DNA from: Methylosinus sporium
GTDB taxonomy: Bacteria; Pseudomonadota; Alphaproteobacteria; Rhizobiales; Beijerinckiaceae
NCBI RefSeq assembly: GCF_003113265.1
Contig: NZ_PUIV01000017.1
Span: forward strand, 1 to 64,000
DNA length: 64,000 nucleotides
Direction of reading: 5' to 3'
The position numbers and the translations under genes are program-made. The notes under the pieces are model-generated. The model was given only the letters and a program-made list of their open reading frames with translations. It had not been told where the DNA came from and searched no databases. Shown here in pieces: positions 18,320 through 29,169 of the stretch. Position 1 is the stretch's first letter. Each line of letters opens with the position of its first letter.

Positions 18320-20887
18320 TCAATAGAGCTTGACGGTCAGCGTGCCGCCGAAAGTGCGCGGCTGCGCCTGCAGCGTCACGGTCGCCGCCGACGTGACCGA
18401 TCCCGGACTCCAGGCGGTGACGTAGCGCTGATCGAAGAGATTCTTCGTCCAGAACATCAGCTGCCAGCTCTCGTCGTCGGCGCGCAGTCCCGCTCCCGCA
18501 TTCACCAGCGCATAGGCTGGCTGCCAATATTGGAAGACGGAATAAGGATTGGTGAGCCGCTGCTTGTCGCGCCAGGACAGATTCGCATAGAGGATTCCGG
18601 TGACGGGACGGTTGGCCCAGCCGCCGACATCGGCGAAGAGATTGCCGAGCGGAAGCTCGTAATTGGCGCCGGCGTTGAACGACCACAGCGGGAAATTCTC
18701 GAATCGTGAGTTGTCGCGATTGAGCGACGCCGGCGCGGCCGGCTGGCCCGCCACCGTCGGCCAGAGCCAATCGGCCGGCGGCGGCGATTTGTCGAAATTG
18801 ATGTAGCGCGCTTCCGCATAGGCGCCGTTGAGCGTGAGCCACAGGCGCTCGACCGGGCTCCAGCGCGCGTCGAGTTCTATGCCGCGCAGACGCACATGAC
18901 CGATGTTGCCGAGATAGTTGCGACGCAAGACCTGGCCGGTGCTGTCGCGATAGTCGGTGTTCACGAGCTGCGCCTGATAATTGAAAATATCGTTCCAATA
19001 GACGTTGGCGTTGACGATGAGCTTATTGTCGAGCCAATTGGTCTTGACGCCGAACTCATAGTCCCAGGACACCTCCGGCTTGGTGATGACGGGCTGAAAC
19101 TGCTTGAAGTTGCCCTTGTCGTCGAGGATCGGCTGCGCATCCGTATTGGTCGCGCCGGATTTCTCGCCGCGCGCCACCGAGCCATAGACGAGGACGTTCT
19201 CATTGTAGCGATAGGACGGATTGAAGAGGCCGGAGAGCGAGTTGAAATATTTCGTCACAGCGCCCGTATCGTAGAAGCCGACGCCGCCGCCGCCGCGGAT
19301 TGCGGCGTCCACCACAGCAGGATTGAGGCCGACGCCCCAAGCCTCGTCCCAGGCGAACACCGAGCCTTCGCGAATCTCATAAGTGTCGCGCAGGCCGAAG
19401 GTCAGCGCCCATTGCTCGTCGATGTGATAGGTCCCCTGCCCGAAGGCCGCGACGCTGAAGGTCGTCGCCTTGCCGTCGCGATGACTCTTGAAGCCGTTGA
19501 GCAGCGAGTTGCGCTGCGCGATCGCCGTCGCCGAGCTGCCCGAGTTGAACCAGCGTCCGGCGTCGGAGCCGAAATCGAAATGATTGAGGGACCAGACGCG
19601 CTCATAGAGCGAATAGAGGCCGGTCTGCCATTCGAAGGTCTGCTCCTTGGGCGAGGTGAGGCGAATCTCCTGCGAGAATTGATCGACGGAGACGTCATAG
19701 GCGTTGGAAGTGATCTCGTTGAGCTGCTCGCCGAGCGAGTTGCGCGGATGCAGGCGAAACTCGCGCCAAGCGGAGATAGAGGTGAGCGTGTTCTCGCCGA
19801 GGCTCCAGGTGAATGTGTCGGAGACGCCGATCGTGCGCTGATCGAGCGTGCCGACGCGCGTCTGAAAGCGCGTGTAGGGATCGTAGGTGAGGATCGGCTT
19901 GCCGAGACGATTGGCCAGCGTCGTCGCATAAGACGCGCCGAGCGTTCCATTGGCGAAGAGCGGCACGGAGTCGCCGATCACGCCGCTGCCGGAATTGTTA
20001 TATTCATGCGAGGTGGAGCGGTCGAAGATGAGCCGGTTGGTGATCTCGTCGCCGACATAATAGAGCTGGCCGCGCACGCCCCAGCGATCATTGTTGAGAT
20101 AGCTCGCGCCGGTGACGGCGTCGCGTATCCAGCCGTCGCCCTTGTCGAGATAGAAAGTGACGCGATAGGCGAGCTTGTCGTCGATGATCGGGCCGGTGAC
20201 GTTGAGCTTCTCGATGAAGCGATTGTAATTGGCGAAAGACGACTCGATCGTCGCCGAGCGCGTGAAAGCCGGCAATTGCGTGCGGATGACGACCGCGCCG
20301 ACCGTCGTGTTCTTGCCGAGCAGCGTGCCCTGCGGGCCGCGCGCCACCTCGAAAGATTGCAGATCGACGAAGTCCTGCCACTGAAAGCCGACATGGGTGT
20401 AGAAAACATCGTCGACGATATAGCCGACCGACGCCTCCGAGCCGTCGGCGCCGCCCGATGACGCGCCCGTGCCGCCGGCGACGCCTCGGATCGCCGTGCC
20501 GGAGGTGCGCGGGTTGGAGATGTTCGGACGATAATTGGGGACCTTCTCGGCGAAATCGGACAAACGCTCGAGACGCTCGCGCTCGGCCGCCTTGGGGCCG
20601 ACGACGCTGACGGGCAGAGGAACGTCCTGCGCCTTCTCCTCGCGATTGCGCGCCGTGACGGTGACGTCGTCGACCTGCGCGCTCGCCGCGGCGGCGCCGG
20701 CCCGGCCGACCACCGGATCGGGGATCGGCGCCGGAGCCGTTTGCGCCGCAGCCGAGCCGCCACATGCCATTCCAACGGCCAGAACGCCGGCCGCCGCCAA
20801 TGACGCAAAACCGACGCTGCGCAACAAATTCGCACGCGACGCGCCGCCTGTTCCCCTCGCTTTCGGCATCACTGAATTCTTCCCCAT
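18320..20887 (-). CDS. TonB-dependent receptor
   Basis: The 855-residue protein has a signal peptide (cleavage around 48, SAAAQT), a TonB box (VDDVTVTARN), a plug domain with VARGPQGTLLGKNTTVGAV, and a 22-strand barrel ending in GGTLTVKLY with an aromatic C-terminus. It imports a metal complex or similar ligand across the outer membrane, powered by TonB-ExbBD. The neighbouring PepSY membrane protein suggests a ferric siderophore or another metal complex; the ligand cannot be named. Start 20887 is the first ATG; 20869 (MPKARG) is an alternative with GGGGAAG upstream. No FecIR-type regulators are adjacent. Confidence 0.92.
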   Translation of the reverse strand: MGKNSVMPKARGTGGASRANLLRSVGFASLAAAGVLAVGMACGGSAAAQTAPAPIPDPVVGRAGAAAASAQVDDVTVTARNREEKAQDVPLPVSVVGPKAAERERLERLSDFAEKVPNYRPNISNPRTSGTAIRGVAGGTGASSGGADGSEASVGYIVDDVFYTHVGFQWQDFVDLQSFEVARGPQGTLLGKNTTVGAVVIRTQLPAFTRSATIESSFANYNRFIEKLNVTGPIIDDKLAYRVTFYLDKGDGWIRDAVTGASYLNNDRWGVRGQLYYVGDEITNRLIFDRSTSHEYNNSGSGVIGDSVPLFANGTLGASYATTLANRLGKPILTYDPYTRFQTRVGTLDQRTIGVSDTFTWSLGENTLTSISAWREFRLHPRNSLGEQLNEITSNAYDVSVDQFSQEIRLTSPKEQTFEWQTGLYSLYERVWSLNHFDFGSDAGRWFNSGSSATAIAQRNSLLNGFKSHRDGKATTFSVAAFGQGTYHIDEQWALTFGLRDTYEIREGSVFAWDEAWGVGLNPAVVDAAIRGGGGVGFYDTGAVTKYFNSLSGLFNPSYRYNENVLVYGSVARGEKSGATNTDAQPILDDKGNFKQFQPVITKPEVSWDYEFGVKTNWLDNKLIVNANVYWNDIFNYQAQLVNTDYRDSTGQVLRRNYLGNIGHVRLRGIELDARWSPVERLWLTLNGAYAEARYINFDKSPPPADWLWPTVAGQPAAPASLNRDNSRFENFPLWSFNAGANYELPLGNLFADVGGWANRPVTGILYANLSWRDKQRLTNPYSVFQYWQPAYALVNAGAGLRADDESWQLMFWTKNLFDQRYVTAWSPGSVTSAATVTLQAQPRTFGGTLTVKLY

Positions 20888-21042
20888 GTCCCGCCGCGCG
20901 CGGCTCTCGTGAGACGCGGCGCGGGTTACGCTCGCTCCACCATGGCGCGCTTACGTATAATATCTATAGATTACGTATATTTATAAGAGCGCGTCAACAG
21001 CTGCGCTCGACCTCTTCGCAACGCTGCGACTTTCTGGAGCCG

Positions 21043-21064
21043 CCTGTGGCGCCGACGCCACAGG
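21043..21064. repeat. 9-bp stem hairpin
   Basis: CCTGTGGCG (21043-21051) pairs with 21056-21064 around a CCGA loop, between the PepSY gene terminator and the receptor promoter. It may add to termination or lie in the receptor transcript leader. Confidence 0.5.
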
Positions 21065-21083
21065 ACGATACGCGCGAACGAAG

Positions 21084-21116
21084 AGAGCCCCGCCTCCTCG
21101 AGGGAGGCGGGGCTCT
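21084..21116 (-). terminator. Terminator hairpin after the PepSY gene
   Basis: A 14-bp perfect GC-rich stem (21084-21097 with 21103-21116) has a 5-nt loop and lies 50 bp beyond the PepSY protein stop. It separates that gene from the TonB receptor, so the receptor is probably transcribed from its own promoter. Confidence 0.75.
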
Positions 21117-21166
21117 TCTAGTCTATCCTATGATATCAATAGAGATTGAGATCGGCTGCGCGCCGG

Positions 21167-22777
21167 TCAGGCGGTCTGCGCGGCGCGACTTTCGCGCTTT
21201 TCGCCGCTCGCCGCCTGCGGAGCCGGAAGCGAGCGCCGCAGACGCCGCCAGGCCAACACCACGGCGCTGGCGCTTAGCGCGACGCCGAAGGAAATCCACA
21301 CGCCCATCCAGCCCCACCAGAGCCAATGATTGCGGAACCAGCCGAAATCCCAATGATGCACGGCCGAATAGAGCCAACGATAGGCGCGCCGGCTCGTGTC
21401 GAATTTCGCGAGCAGGCGGCCGTCCGCCGGATCGATATAGAGCGATGTGCGCTCCGCATCCGCGAAATCGACGCGCAGCACGGGCAAGGGCTTGTCCAGC
21501 GCCGTCTGTCGATGATTGGCGAAATAATAGGAATCATAATCGGCGAGCGTCTCGGCGCCGGCGATGGCGGCGCCCTCCTTCAGCCGTTCCGCGGCGGCGA
21601 GCAGCGCCGGCTCGCCGAGGCTCGCGACGGCCCCCGGCGCAGAGACGGCGCGGCGCGCGCCGTCACGCGATTGGGCGATCAGCAGCGCCTCCTCGCCCAA
21701 TCGGCTCCAGGAGAGCTCCACGACATCGGCCGAAAGGCCGAGCGTTGCGGAAGGCCGCCACTCGCGCAGGGTCTGCGGCAACCCGGCGCCGCGATAGCGC
21801 CCGAGTTCCTCGCGGCTCGCCGTCGCCTGCGAGAATATCTGCCCCGGATTGGTGGAGAGAAAGCCGCTCGCAGCCCAGCCGAAAGCGAAAGTCCCGCCGA
21901 TGAGGCCGGCCCAAAAGTGATATTTCAGCCAGCTCTCTCGATAGGGCTGCGTGCGGCCGCGCGCATAGGTCGGACGGCCGAAAAATCCCGGCCTCCACTT
22001 GATCCAGCCGAGGACGATTCCGGTGAAAGCGCCGACGGCCGCGAAAAATCCGGCATAGGTCAGAGCGTCGCGCCGATAATCGCCGGCGCCGAGCGCGTCC
22101 AGCCAGCGGAAGAGATGCAGCCAATTGCCGGCATAGACGAAAGCGCGCTCGACCCGCGTCGCCACTTGCGCGACCTCGCCGCTGCGCGCGGAGACGATGA
22201 TCTGCGTTCCCGCCGCATCGCCGACCGCAAAGCGATGGAAAGGCTTCAGCGCCTCCGCATTGCGCAGGCCGACGGCCGCCTCCACCGTGTCGAGATAGAG
22301 CAGCGAGGGCGCGCCGAGCCAGTCGCGCGCGATGCGCTCGGCCGCCTCGCGGTCGAATTCGAGCAGCGCGCCAGTGGTCGCGGAAAGAGCGAAACGGCGG
22401 CCGGCGTCGTCCTCGACGAGCCAGACCGGCTCCTCGCCGATCCGCAGCAGCCGCGCATCGGCGACGCCGCGCTCGCTCTTGGCGCCGCCGTGGTCGGCGC
22501 GCGCGCGCGCCGCGCCGCCCCCCATTCCACCCCCGCCCATTCCGCCGCCGCCCGCTTTCACGGCCTGCGCGCGCGCCGGAGCGCTCGCGGTCAGCGCCTC
22601 GCCGAGCGAGAGCCAGCCATCCTGCGGGAGCAGCGCCGGCGCATGAGCGAGCCGCTGCGCGCGATCGATCGTCGGCGAGCCGATGAAAGCAATGGAAAGT
22701 CCAGTCGAGAACCAGACGAGCATGAACAGCGCCAATACGACGCCCACCCATCGATGAAGGAAAAGCAAGATCGACAT
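21167..22777 (-). CDS. PepSY-associated transmembrane protein
   Basis: The 536-residue protein begins MSILLFLHRWVGVVLALFML, the usual start of PepSY-TM proteins, so I chose ATG 22777 rather than the longer frame. About four membrane helices flank periplasmic PepSY-like segments (around 60-100 and 370-430). The end has VHHWDFGWFRN and WISFGVALSASAVVLAW. Such proteins are often encoded with TonB receptors and are proposed to act as inner-membrane reductases in siderophore-iron release. A Gly/Met-rich insert (about 72-85) lies in the first periplasmic loop. It is upstream of the receptor but separated by a terminator. Confidence 0.85.
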   Translation of the reverse strand: MSILLFLHRWVGVVLALFMLVWFSTGLSIAFIGSPTIDRAQRLAHAPALLPQDGWLSLGEALTASAPARAQAVKAGGGGMGGGGMGGGAARARADHGGAKSERGVADARLLRIGEEPVWLVEDDAGRRFALSATTGALLEFDREAAERIARDWLGAPSLLYLDTVEAAVGLRNAEALKPFHRFAVGDAAGTQIIVSARSGEVAQVATRVERAFVYAGNWLHLFRWLDALGAGDYRRDALTYAGFFAAVGAFTGIVLGWIKWRPGFFGRPTYARGRTQPYRESWLKYHFWAGLIGGTFAFGWAASGFLSTNPGQIFSQATASREELGRYRGAGLPQTLREWRPSATLGLSADVVELSWSRLGEEALLIAQSRDGARRAVSAPGAVASLGEPALLAAAERLKEGAAIAGAETLADYDSYYFANHRQTALDKPLPVLRVDFADAERTSLYIDPADGRLLAKFDTSRRAYRWLYSAVHHWDFGWFRNHWLWWGWMGVWISFGVALSASAVVLAWRRLRRSLPAPQAASGEKRESRAAQTA

Positions 22778-23092
22778 TCGTGACGCTCCGCCTCGCGCTG
22801 AATGGCCGCCGGCGTCGATCCGCCCGCGGCGAAATCCCGAAAAATCGTCACGAAACATAAATGACAAATACGACTAGGTAAATAGGAATATATCCAGTTT
22901 TCCGCGCTATTGCAGCGCGATGCGCGCCTGCGCCGCCACCCGCCCGGCGACGAATCGCGGGATCGCCACAAGCGGATTCTCCACAATCGCCGAGGCGTCG
23001 CCTCCGGCGCTAGCGTTCCCCCTGCGCCTGAGACGATCGCGACGTCGCACGAAATCGCGATCGATCGGTGAAGGCGATCTGCGGAGGAGCGG
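22778..23092. promoter_or_regulatory. Divergent intergenic region, PepSY gene / 23093 gene
   Basis: The stretch is AT-rich at about 22850-22905, probably holding the PepSY gene promoter on the minus strand. A small hairpin CGCGCT-ATTGC-AGCGCG lies near 22905-22921. No gene and no firm promoter hexamers were recognised. Confidence 0.35.
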
Positions 23093-23977
23093 ATGGGCGT
23101 CTATATCGCGCATACTCGACGCAAAACGAAACCGCACAAGCCGGAGATATCGGCGATCGACGCTGCGGCGATCGCGGCGCGCGAGCAGGCGCTCGCCGCG
23201 TTGCGCGAGCAGCAGCGCATAGAGGCAGAGCGCGCCCGCGCCGAGAAAGCCGCGCGCGCATTGCGGCGCGCGGTCGGCAAGCGCATGAACGCCTGCGATC
23301 CCGACACATCGGGACGTCGCCGCACGGCGGCGCGCGCGGCTGGAATCATGCTGATCTCGGCGACCGGCGGCGTGCGCACGCAGAGCGTCACTCTGTTTCG
23401 CGGCTCGGGACGCGCCGGCTCCGATCTCTGGCTCGCCGATGTGCAATTCGAGCAGGAGAGAGGCGTCGCGCATTTCATCAATGATCTCGCCACGCCGGCC
23501 GACAAGGACGCGCTCCATGCGATGCGCGCGCTGGCGCCGCGCATCGCCGAGCATATTTTCATCGGCGCCCCGCCGCAGGACGGCGTCGACGATCGCAATA
23601 TGAACACCGCCTTTCGGCTGGCCCAATCTTTCATGCACAAGACTCACTACACGGCCTCGCTCTCCGAGGAGGAGAAGGAGCGGCTGAGCCTCGCGATCTT
23701 CGAGGAGATGCAATCGGTCACGGCCATGCGCCTGCGACATTTGCACAAGGAGCTCGAGCGCATCGTCGAGACGCTGATGCACAAGACGAAACTCTCGCGC
23801 TCGGAATGCAATGGCGTCCTCGCGCCGATCTATGAAGGATACGAGGAATTCCGCCGCGCCGAGCAGGAAGGCCGGCCGCAGCGCGCGCCGCGATATCTCG
23901 AGACGCCCGCCGAGCGATCGCCCTCTGTCCAAATGGAAGAGGAGGACATTCCCGCGACCGGAACGCATGGCCGCTGA
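23093..23977 (+). CDS. Hypothetical coiled-coil protein
   Basis: This 294-residue protein is not recognised. The start has a strong GGAGGAG. Residues 20-62 form an Ala/Arg/Glu-rich helix, probably a coiled coil. The middle (about 85-140) looks globular (ISATGGVRTQSVTLFRGSGRAGSDLWLADVQ in two blocks), and 175-245 is helical and charged. The C-terminus is acidic. There is no signal peptide or membrane segment, so it is likely cytoplasmic. It stands alone, convergent with the YidH-like gene (6 bp between stops). Codon use matches the window. Confidence 0.7.
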   Translation: MGVYIAHTRRKTKPHKPEISAIDAAAIAAREQALAALREQQRIEAERARAEKAARALRRAVGKRMNACDPDTSGRRRTAARAAGIMLISATGGVRTQSVTLFRGSGRAGSDLWLADVQFEQERGVAHFINDLATPADKDALHAMRALAPRIAEHIFIGAPPQDGVDDRNMNTAFRLAQSFMHKTHYTASLSEEEKERLSLAIFEEMQSVTAMRLRHLHKELERIVETLMHKTKLSRSECNGVLAPIYEGYEEFRRAEQEGRPQRAPRYLETPAERSPSVQMEEEDIPATGTHGR

Positions 23978-23983
23978 GCGGCC

Positions 23984-24379
23984 TCAGCCGATCGCGAGAT
24001 AGACGACGAATCCCGAGCCGAGCAGCAGCAGCGCGGAGAGAATGACGAGCTCGACGACGCCCGCGTCGAATCCATGCTGCGCCTCATCGGCGATGAGACG
24101 CCGCGTGTGAATGAAACGCACGGTTGCGACTATGATAAGCACAACGCCGCCGAGCGCCAGCAGGCCCCCGCCTCCCCCGCTCGTCAAAGGTCCCGACAAT
24201 TTTTCGAAACGCCGCAATATCGCGCCGCGCTCCGCCTCGGGAAGCGTGAGGCTGATCGTGCGCACGAACAGATCGAATTTTTCGATCACGAAGCCGAGCG
24301 CCATGATCGCTATGCCGGTGCGAACCCATGCGAGAAACGTCCGCTCATTGGCGGCATGGCTGACATAGTCGCGTATCAT
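23984..24379 (-). CDS. YidH/DUF202 family inner-membrane protein
   Basis: The 131-residue protein starts [20 protein letters not shown], the classical DUF202/YidH N-terminus. Three membrane segments follow (about 20-38, 72-92, 110-130). ATG 24379 has GAGGAG upstream; longer frames lack it. Function unknown; related domains occur in VTC-type membrane complexes of yeast. It stands alone between two unrelated genes. Confidence 0.87.
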   Translation of the reverse strand: MIRDYVSHAANERTFLAWVRTGIAIMALGFVIEKFDLFVRTISLTLPEAERGAILRRFEKLSGPLTSGGGGGLLALGGVVLIIVATVRFIHTRRLIADEAQHGFDAGVVELVILSALLLLGSGFVVYLAIG

Positions 24380-24513
24380 GGCGTCTCCTCTCGCGGCTCC
24401 GGACGGATGCCGGCGGATCATATGCGGGGCGACGAGACGACGCACATTGATCCGCTTCGATGGCGCGATAAATAGCCCCTCGTCGATCCGCAGACATCTT
24501 CGGAGCTTCCGCC

Positions 24514-24789
24514 ATGATCTATCCGTTGACGCGCCTGTCGGCCGCCATGCTGATCGCCGCGACCGCGGCCTCCGCCCAGGATTGCCGATCGACGAGCGAT
24601 TCGGGAGCCACGCGGTGCATCTCCGGCGTGCTCTACAGATGCACATGCACGCGCGGCGTCGGCGCGACGACCTGCACATGGGACAATGCGGCGGCGCTCT
24701 GCTCGGCGCTCTCCGAGCGGAACGTCCCTATGGGCGAGGGAGACGCGAAGGAAGAGACGCCGGCGAGCGCCGCCGCGCCGACCCCGTGA
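24514..24789 (+). CDS. Small secreted Cys-containing hypothetical protein
   Basis: The 91-residue protein has a signal peptide (cleavage after ASAQ, about residue 22). The mature protein is only about 69 residues, with six Cys (about 24, 35, 43, 45, 54, 63), so three disulfides are possible. The tail is acidic and Ala/Pro-rich. The family is not recognised. GGAGC lies upstream of the ATG. It is convergent with the serine acetyltransferase gene, 3 bp apart. Confidence 0.6.
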   Translation: MIYPLTRLSAAMLIAATAASAQDCRSTSDSGATRCISGVLYRCTCTRGVGATTCTWDNAAALCSALSERNVPMGEGDAKEETPASAAAPTP

Positions 24790-24792
24790 CGC

Positions 24793-25767
<975 letters not shown>

Positions 25768-25879
25768 CCGCGCCGCCCCTCAACTCAGTCTATAAATCTA
25801 CTACACTAATGTGGGATGGAGGACAACTGGCGCGAGGGCGCGCGAGCGCCTAATCTCGCGGCGAAGACCGAGGAAAAAG

Positions 25880-27934
25880 ATGACGATCGAAAATCCGCTG
25901 CTCTCGCCGCCGCCCTCCGCCTCGTCCCCCGCTTTCGGCCTGCCGGCCTTCGGCGCGCTGAAGGCCGAGCACTACCGTCCCGCTTTCGAGGCCGGCATGG
26001 TGGAAAATCTGGCCGAGATCGCGCGCATCGCCGAAAATCCCTCGCCGCCCGATTTCGAGAACACGATCGCCGCTCTCGAGCGCTCCGGCCGCCTTCTGGC
26101 CCGCGTAGGCGGCGTCTTCTGGAATCTCTCCGCGACCGACTCCACGCCTGAGCTTCAGGAGATCGAGCGCGAAATGTCCGGCGCGCTGGCGCGGCACGAG
26201 AATGAGATATTGCTGAACGCCGCGCTGTTCGCCCGCGTCGACGCGCTCCATGCGCGTCGCGACGCGCTGGCGCTGACGGCGGAGCAGGCGCGCGTGCTGG
26301 AGCTCACGCATAAGCGCTTCCTGCGCGCCGGCGCGAAACTCGACGAGACGGCGAAGCGCCGCATGGCGGAGATTTCCGAGCGCCTCGCTACTCTCACCAC
26401 TTCTTTCGCGCAGAATGTCCTCGCCGACGAGGCCGATTATCTCCTGCTGCTCGAGGAGAGCGATCTCGACGGACTGTCGGAAGATTTCCGCGCCTCGGCG
26501 GCGCAGGTCGCGCAAGAGCGCGGCGCGCCGGGCAAATATGGCGTCACCCTCGCGCGCTCGAGCGTCGAGATTTTCCTGCAGAGCTCGACGCGCCGCGATC
26601 TGCGCGAGACCGCTTTTCGCGCCTGGGCCAGCCGCGGCGAGAATGGCGGCGCGACCGACAATCGCGCGCTGATCGCCGAGATTTTGCGCCTGCGCGAGGA
26701 GCGCGCCCGGCTCAACGGCTTCGCCAATTTCGCCGCCTATAAGCTCGACGATACTATGGCGAAGACGCCAAAAGCCGTGCGCGAGCTGCTCGACCGCGTC
26801 TGGGCGCCGGCGCTCGCCGCGGCGAAGGCCGAGCGCGACGATCTTCAAGCGCTGGCGGAACGCGACGGCGCCAATGTCGCGATCGACGCCGCCGACTGGC
26901 GCCATTACGCCGAGCGCGTGCGCAAGGAGCGCTATGATCTCGATCAGGCGGAGATGCGCCCCTATTTCCGGCTCGATCGGATGATCGCCGCCGCCTTTCA
27001 TGTCGCGGAGCGCTTGTTCGGCCTCTCCTTTGTCGAGGTGGAAGGGCTCGATCTCTATCACCCGAGCGTGCGCGCCTTCGACGTCCGCGATGCGACAGGC
27101 GAGCATGTCGCGCTCTTTCTGGGCGATTATTTCGCGCGGCCCTCCAAGCGCGGCGGCGCCTGGATGTCGGAGTTTCGCGGCCAGGAGAATCTCGACGAAC
27201 GCATTCGTCCGATCGTCGTCAATGTGCTGAATTTCTCACGCGCGCCCGATGGCGCGCCGACGCTGCTCAGCCTCGACGACGCGCGCACTTTGTTTCACGA
27301 ATTCGGCCATGCGCTGCACGGCATGTTGTCGGACGTCACCTATCCGCTCGTCGCCGGCACGAGCGTCGCGCGCGATTTCGTCGAGCTGCCCTCGCAGCTC
27401 TATGAGCATTGGCTGCTGGAGCCGGAAATTCTCCGCGCCTATGCGCGCCACGCCGAGACCGGCGCGCCCATGCCGGAGGAATTGCTCGAGCGCATTCAAA
27501 AGTCGCGACACTTCAACCAGGGCTTCGCCAGCGTCGAATTCTGCGCCTCCGCCTATGTCGATCTCGATCTGCACGAAAGCGCCATCGACGAGAGCTTCGA
27601 TGCGCTTCGCTTCGAGCGCGAGAGCCTCGCGCGCATATCGATGCCGGAAGAGATCGTCATGCGGCACAGAACGCCGCATTTCACCCATGTCTTCGCCGGC
27701 GACGGCTATTCGGCGGGCTATTACTCCTATCTCTGGGCGGAAACGCTGGACGCCGACGCCTATGAGGCTTTCCTCGAGGCCGGCGATCCTTTCGCGCCCG
27801 ACATTGCGGAGCGCCTGCGCCGTCACATCTACGCCGCCGGCGGAACGCGGGACCCGGCCGAGGCCTATGTGGCCTTTCGCGGCCGAATGCCGAATGTCGA
27901 CGCGCTGCTGCGTCAGCGCGGCTTCGCTCGGTAA
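25880..27934 (+). CDS. dcp: M3 family peptidyl-dipeptidase (Dcp-like)
   Basis: The 684-residue zinc peptidase has HEFGH (H473, E474, H477) within LFHEFGHALHGMLS, and a downstream Glu in the conserved region DFVELPSQLYEHW (about 500). Size and C-terminal GDGYSAGYYSYLWAE match Dcp/oligopeptidase A-type M3A enzymes, which cleave dipeptides or short peptides in the cytoplasm. No signal peptide. ATG 25880 has AGGAAAA upstream; the longer frame adds 23 basic residues not typical of the family. Monocistronic. Confidence 0.93.
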   Translation: MTIENPLLSPPPSASSPAFGLPAFGALKAEHYRPAFEAGMVENLAEIARIAENPSPPDFENTIAALERSGRLLARVGGVFWNLSATDSTPELQEIEREMSGALARHENEILLNAALFARVDALHARRDALALTAEQARVLELTHKRFLRAGAKLDETAKRRMAEISERLATLTTSFAQNVLADEADYLLLLEESDLDGLSEDFRASAAQVAQERGAPGKYGVTLARSSVEIFLQSSTRRDLRETAFRAWASRGENGGATDNRALIAEILRLREERARLNGFANFAAYKLDDTMAKTPKAVRELLDRVWAPALAAAKAERDDLQALAERDGANVAIDAADWRHYAERVRKERYDLDQAEMRPYFRLDRMIAAAFHVAERLFGLSFVEVEGLDLYHPSVRAFDVRDATGEHVALFLGDYFARPSKRGGAWMSEFRGQENLDERIRPIVVNVLNFSRAPDGAPTLLSLDDARTLFHEFGHALHGMLSDVTYPLVAGTSVARDFVELPSQLYEHWLLEPEILRAYARHAETGAPMPEELLERIQKSRHFNQGFASVEFCASAYVDLDLHESAIDESFDALRFERESLARISMPEEIVMRHRTPHFTHVFAGDGYSAGYYSYLWAETLDADAYEAFLEAGDPFAPDIAERLRRHIYAAGGTRDPAEAYVAFRGRMPNVDALLRQRGFAR

Positions 27935-27996
27935 GAGCGCGAGCGCAGCGTCGCGCCCCACGAATGTCACATTCGTCGCCGCTATGCTGTGATCGC

Positions 27997-29160
27997 ATGA
28001 CGAAGCCTCCCTCCCCCTCCAAGCGCAGCGCCATCGCGCCCTTCATCGCGATGGATGTGCTGAGCGAAACGCGCGAGCTCGAGCGGCAGGGCCGCCGCAT
28101 CGTCCATATGGAGCTGGGCGAGCCCGGCGCTCCGGCGCCGCGCGCCGTGCGCGAGGCCGCAACGCGCTCGCTCGCCGAAGGCGCCATAGGCTATGCCGAA
28201 GCGCTCGGCCGCCCGGCGCTGCGCCAGCGCATCGCGCGCCATTATGGCGAGGCCTATGGCGTCGACGTCTCGCCGGAACGCGTCATCGTCGCCACCGGAT
28301 CGTCGGGGGCGTTCCTATTGGCCTTTCTCGCCGGCTTCGATCCGGGCGCGCGCATCGCCATGACGGCGCCGGGCTATCCGGCCTACGCCAATATTCTCGC
28401 CTCGCTCGGCCTCGAGTCCGTGCTGATCGATGTCGGCGCCGACACGCTCTATTCGCCGACCGCCGCTCTGCTCGAGGCGGCGCATCGCGCAAAGCGCCTC
28501 GACGGCGCGCTGCTGGCGAGCCCGGCCAATCCCACCGGCGCGATGATTCCGAGCGACGAATTTCAAAAAATCTGCGCCTTCTGCGAAGACGCCGGAATTC
28601 TCTTCGTCTCCGACGAAATCTATCACGGCCTCTCCTATGAGCGGCCTTGCGAGACGGCGCTGGCGCATTCGCGCAACGCCATCGTCGTGAACAGCTTTTC
28701 GAAATATTATGCGATGACCGGCTGGCGGCTCGGCTGGCTAGTCGCGCCCGAATCTTTGGTGCGGCCGATGGAGCGGCTGCAGCAATCGCTCGCCATTTCG
28801 GCGCCGACGCTGGCCCAGATCGCCGCGCTCGAGGCTTTCGAGGCGAAGGCGGAGCTCGAGGCGGTGAAGGCGAGTTATGCGCGCAGCCGCGCGCTGCTGC
28901 TGGAACGGCTGCCGCGCTTGGGCTTCGCCGAATTCGCGCCACCGGACGGCGCCTTTTACATCTACGCCGATATCTCGCGTTTTTCCGCGGATTCGGCGGC
29001 CTTCTGCAAGCGAATGCTCGAGGAGGCCGGCGTCGCCGTCACGCCGGGAATCGATTTCGATCGCGCGCGCGGCAAGCGAATGCTGCGCTTCTCCTACGCC
29101 GGAGCGGAGAGCGAGGTGCGCCTCGGCCTCGACCGCCTCGCCGCTTGGCTCGGAAAGTGA
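27997..29160 (+). CDS. Class I/II PLP-dependent aminotransferase
   Basis: The 387-residue fold-type I aminotransferase has PLP Lys236 in VNSFSKYYAMTGWRLGW. Other conserved blocks are ANPTGAMI (Asn for the PLP ring), SDEIYHGLSY (Asp to pyridine N, Tyr) and a C-terminal Arg in KRMLRFSYAG. It is closest in pattern to the aspartate/aromatic AspC-like subgroup; the amino donor cannot be fixed. ATG 27997 starts the conserved N-terminus (SKRSAIAPFIAMDVL). It is convergent with the sensor kinase gene, 9 bp apart. Confidence 0.9.
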   Translation: MTKPPSPSKRSAIAPFIAMDVLSETRELERQGRRIVHMELGEPGAPAPRAVREAATRSLAEGAIGYAEALGRPALRQRIARHYGEAYGVDVSPERVIVATGSSGAFLLAFLAGFDPGARIAMTAPGYPAYANILASLGLESVLIDVGADTLYSPTAALLEAAHRAKRLDGALLASPANPTGAMIPSDEFQKICAFCEDAGILFVSDEIYHGLSYERPCETALAHSRNAIVVNSFSKYYAMTGWRLGWLVAPESLVRPMERLQQSLAISAPTLAQIAALEAFEAKAELEAVKASYARSRALLLERLPRLGFAEFAPPDGAFYIYADISRFSADSAAFCKRMLEEAGVAVTPGIDFDRARGKRMLRFSYAGAESEVRLGLDRLAAWLGK

Positions 29161-29169
29161 ACCGACCTT

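Larger units (their letters stand above)
20888..21166. promoter_or_regulatory. AT-rich control region upstream of the TonB receptor
   Basis: Two copies of TTACGTATA (20951-20959 and 20971-20979) are exactly 20 bp apart, flanking the palindrome ATCTATAGAT (20962-20971). This is an AT-rich island about 65 bp before the receptor start. Two turns of helix spacing suggests a dimeric or tandem regulator site. Minus-strand TTGACG lies at 20992-20997, but no well-spaced -10 could be fixed. Confidence 0.5.

Noticed and set aside
20888-21166. A possible methanobactin-type precursor gene beside the TonB receptor
   Set aside because: I found no short Cys-containing peptide frame with a ribosome site on either strand and no MbnB/MbnC-like genes nearby.
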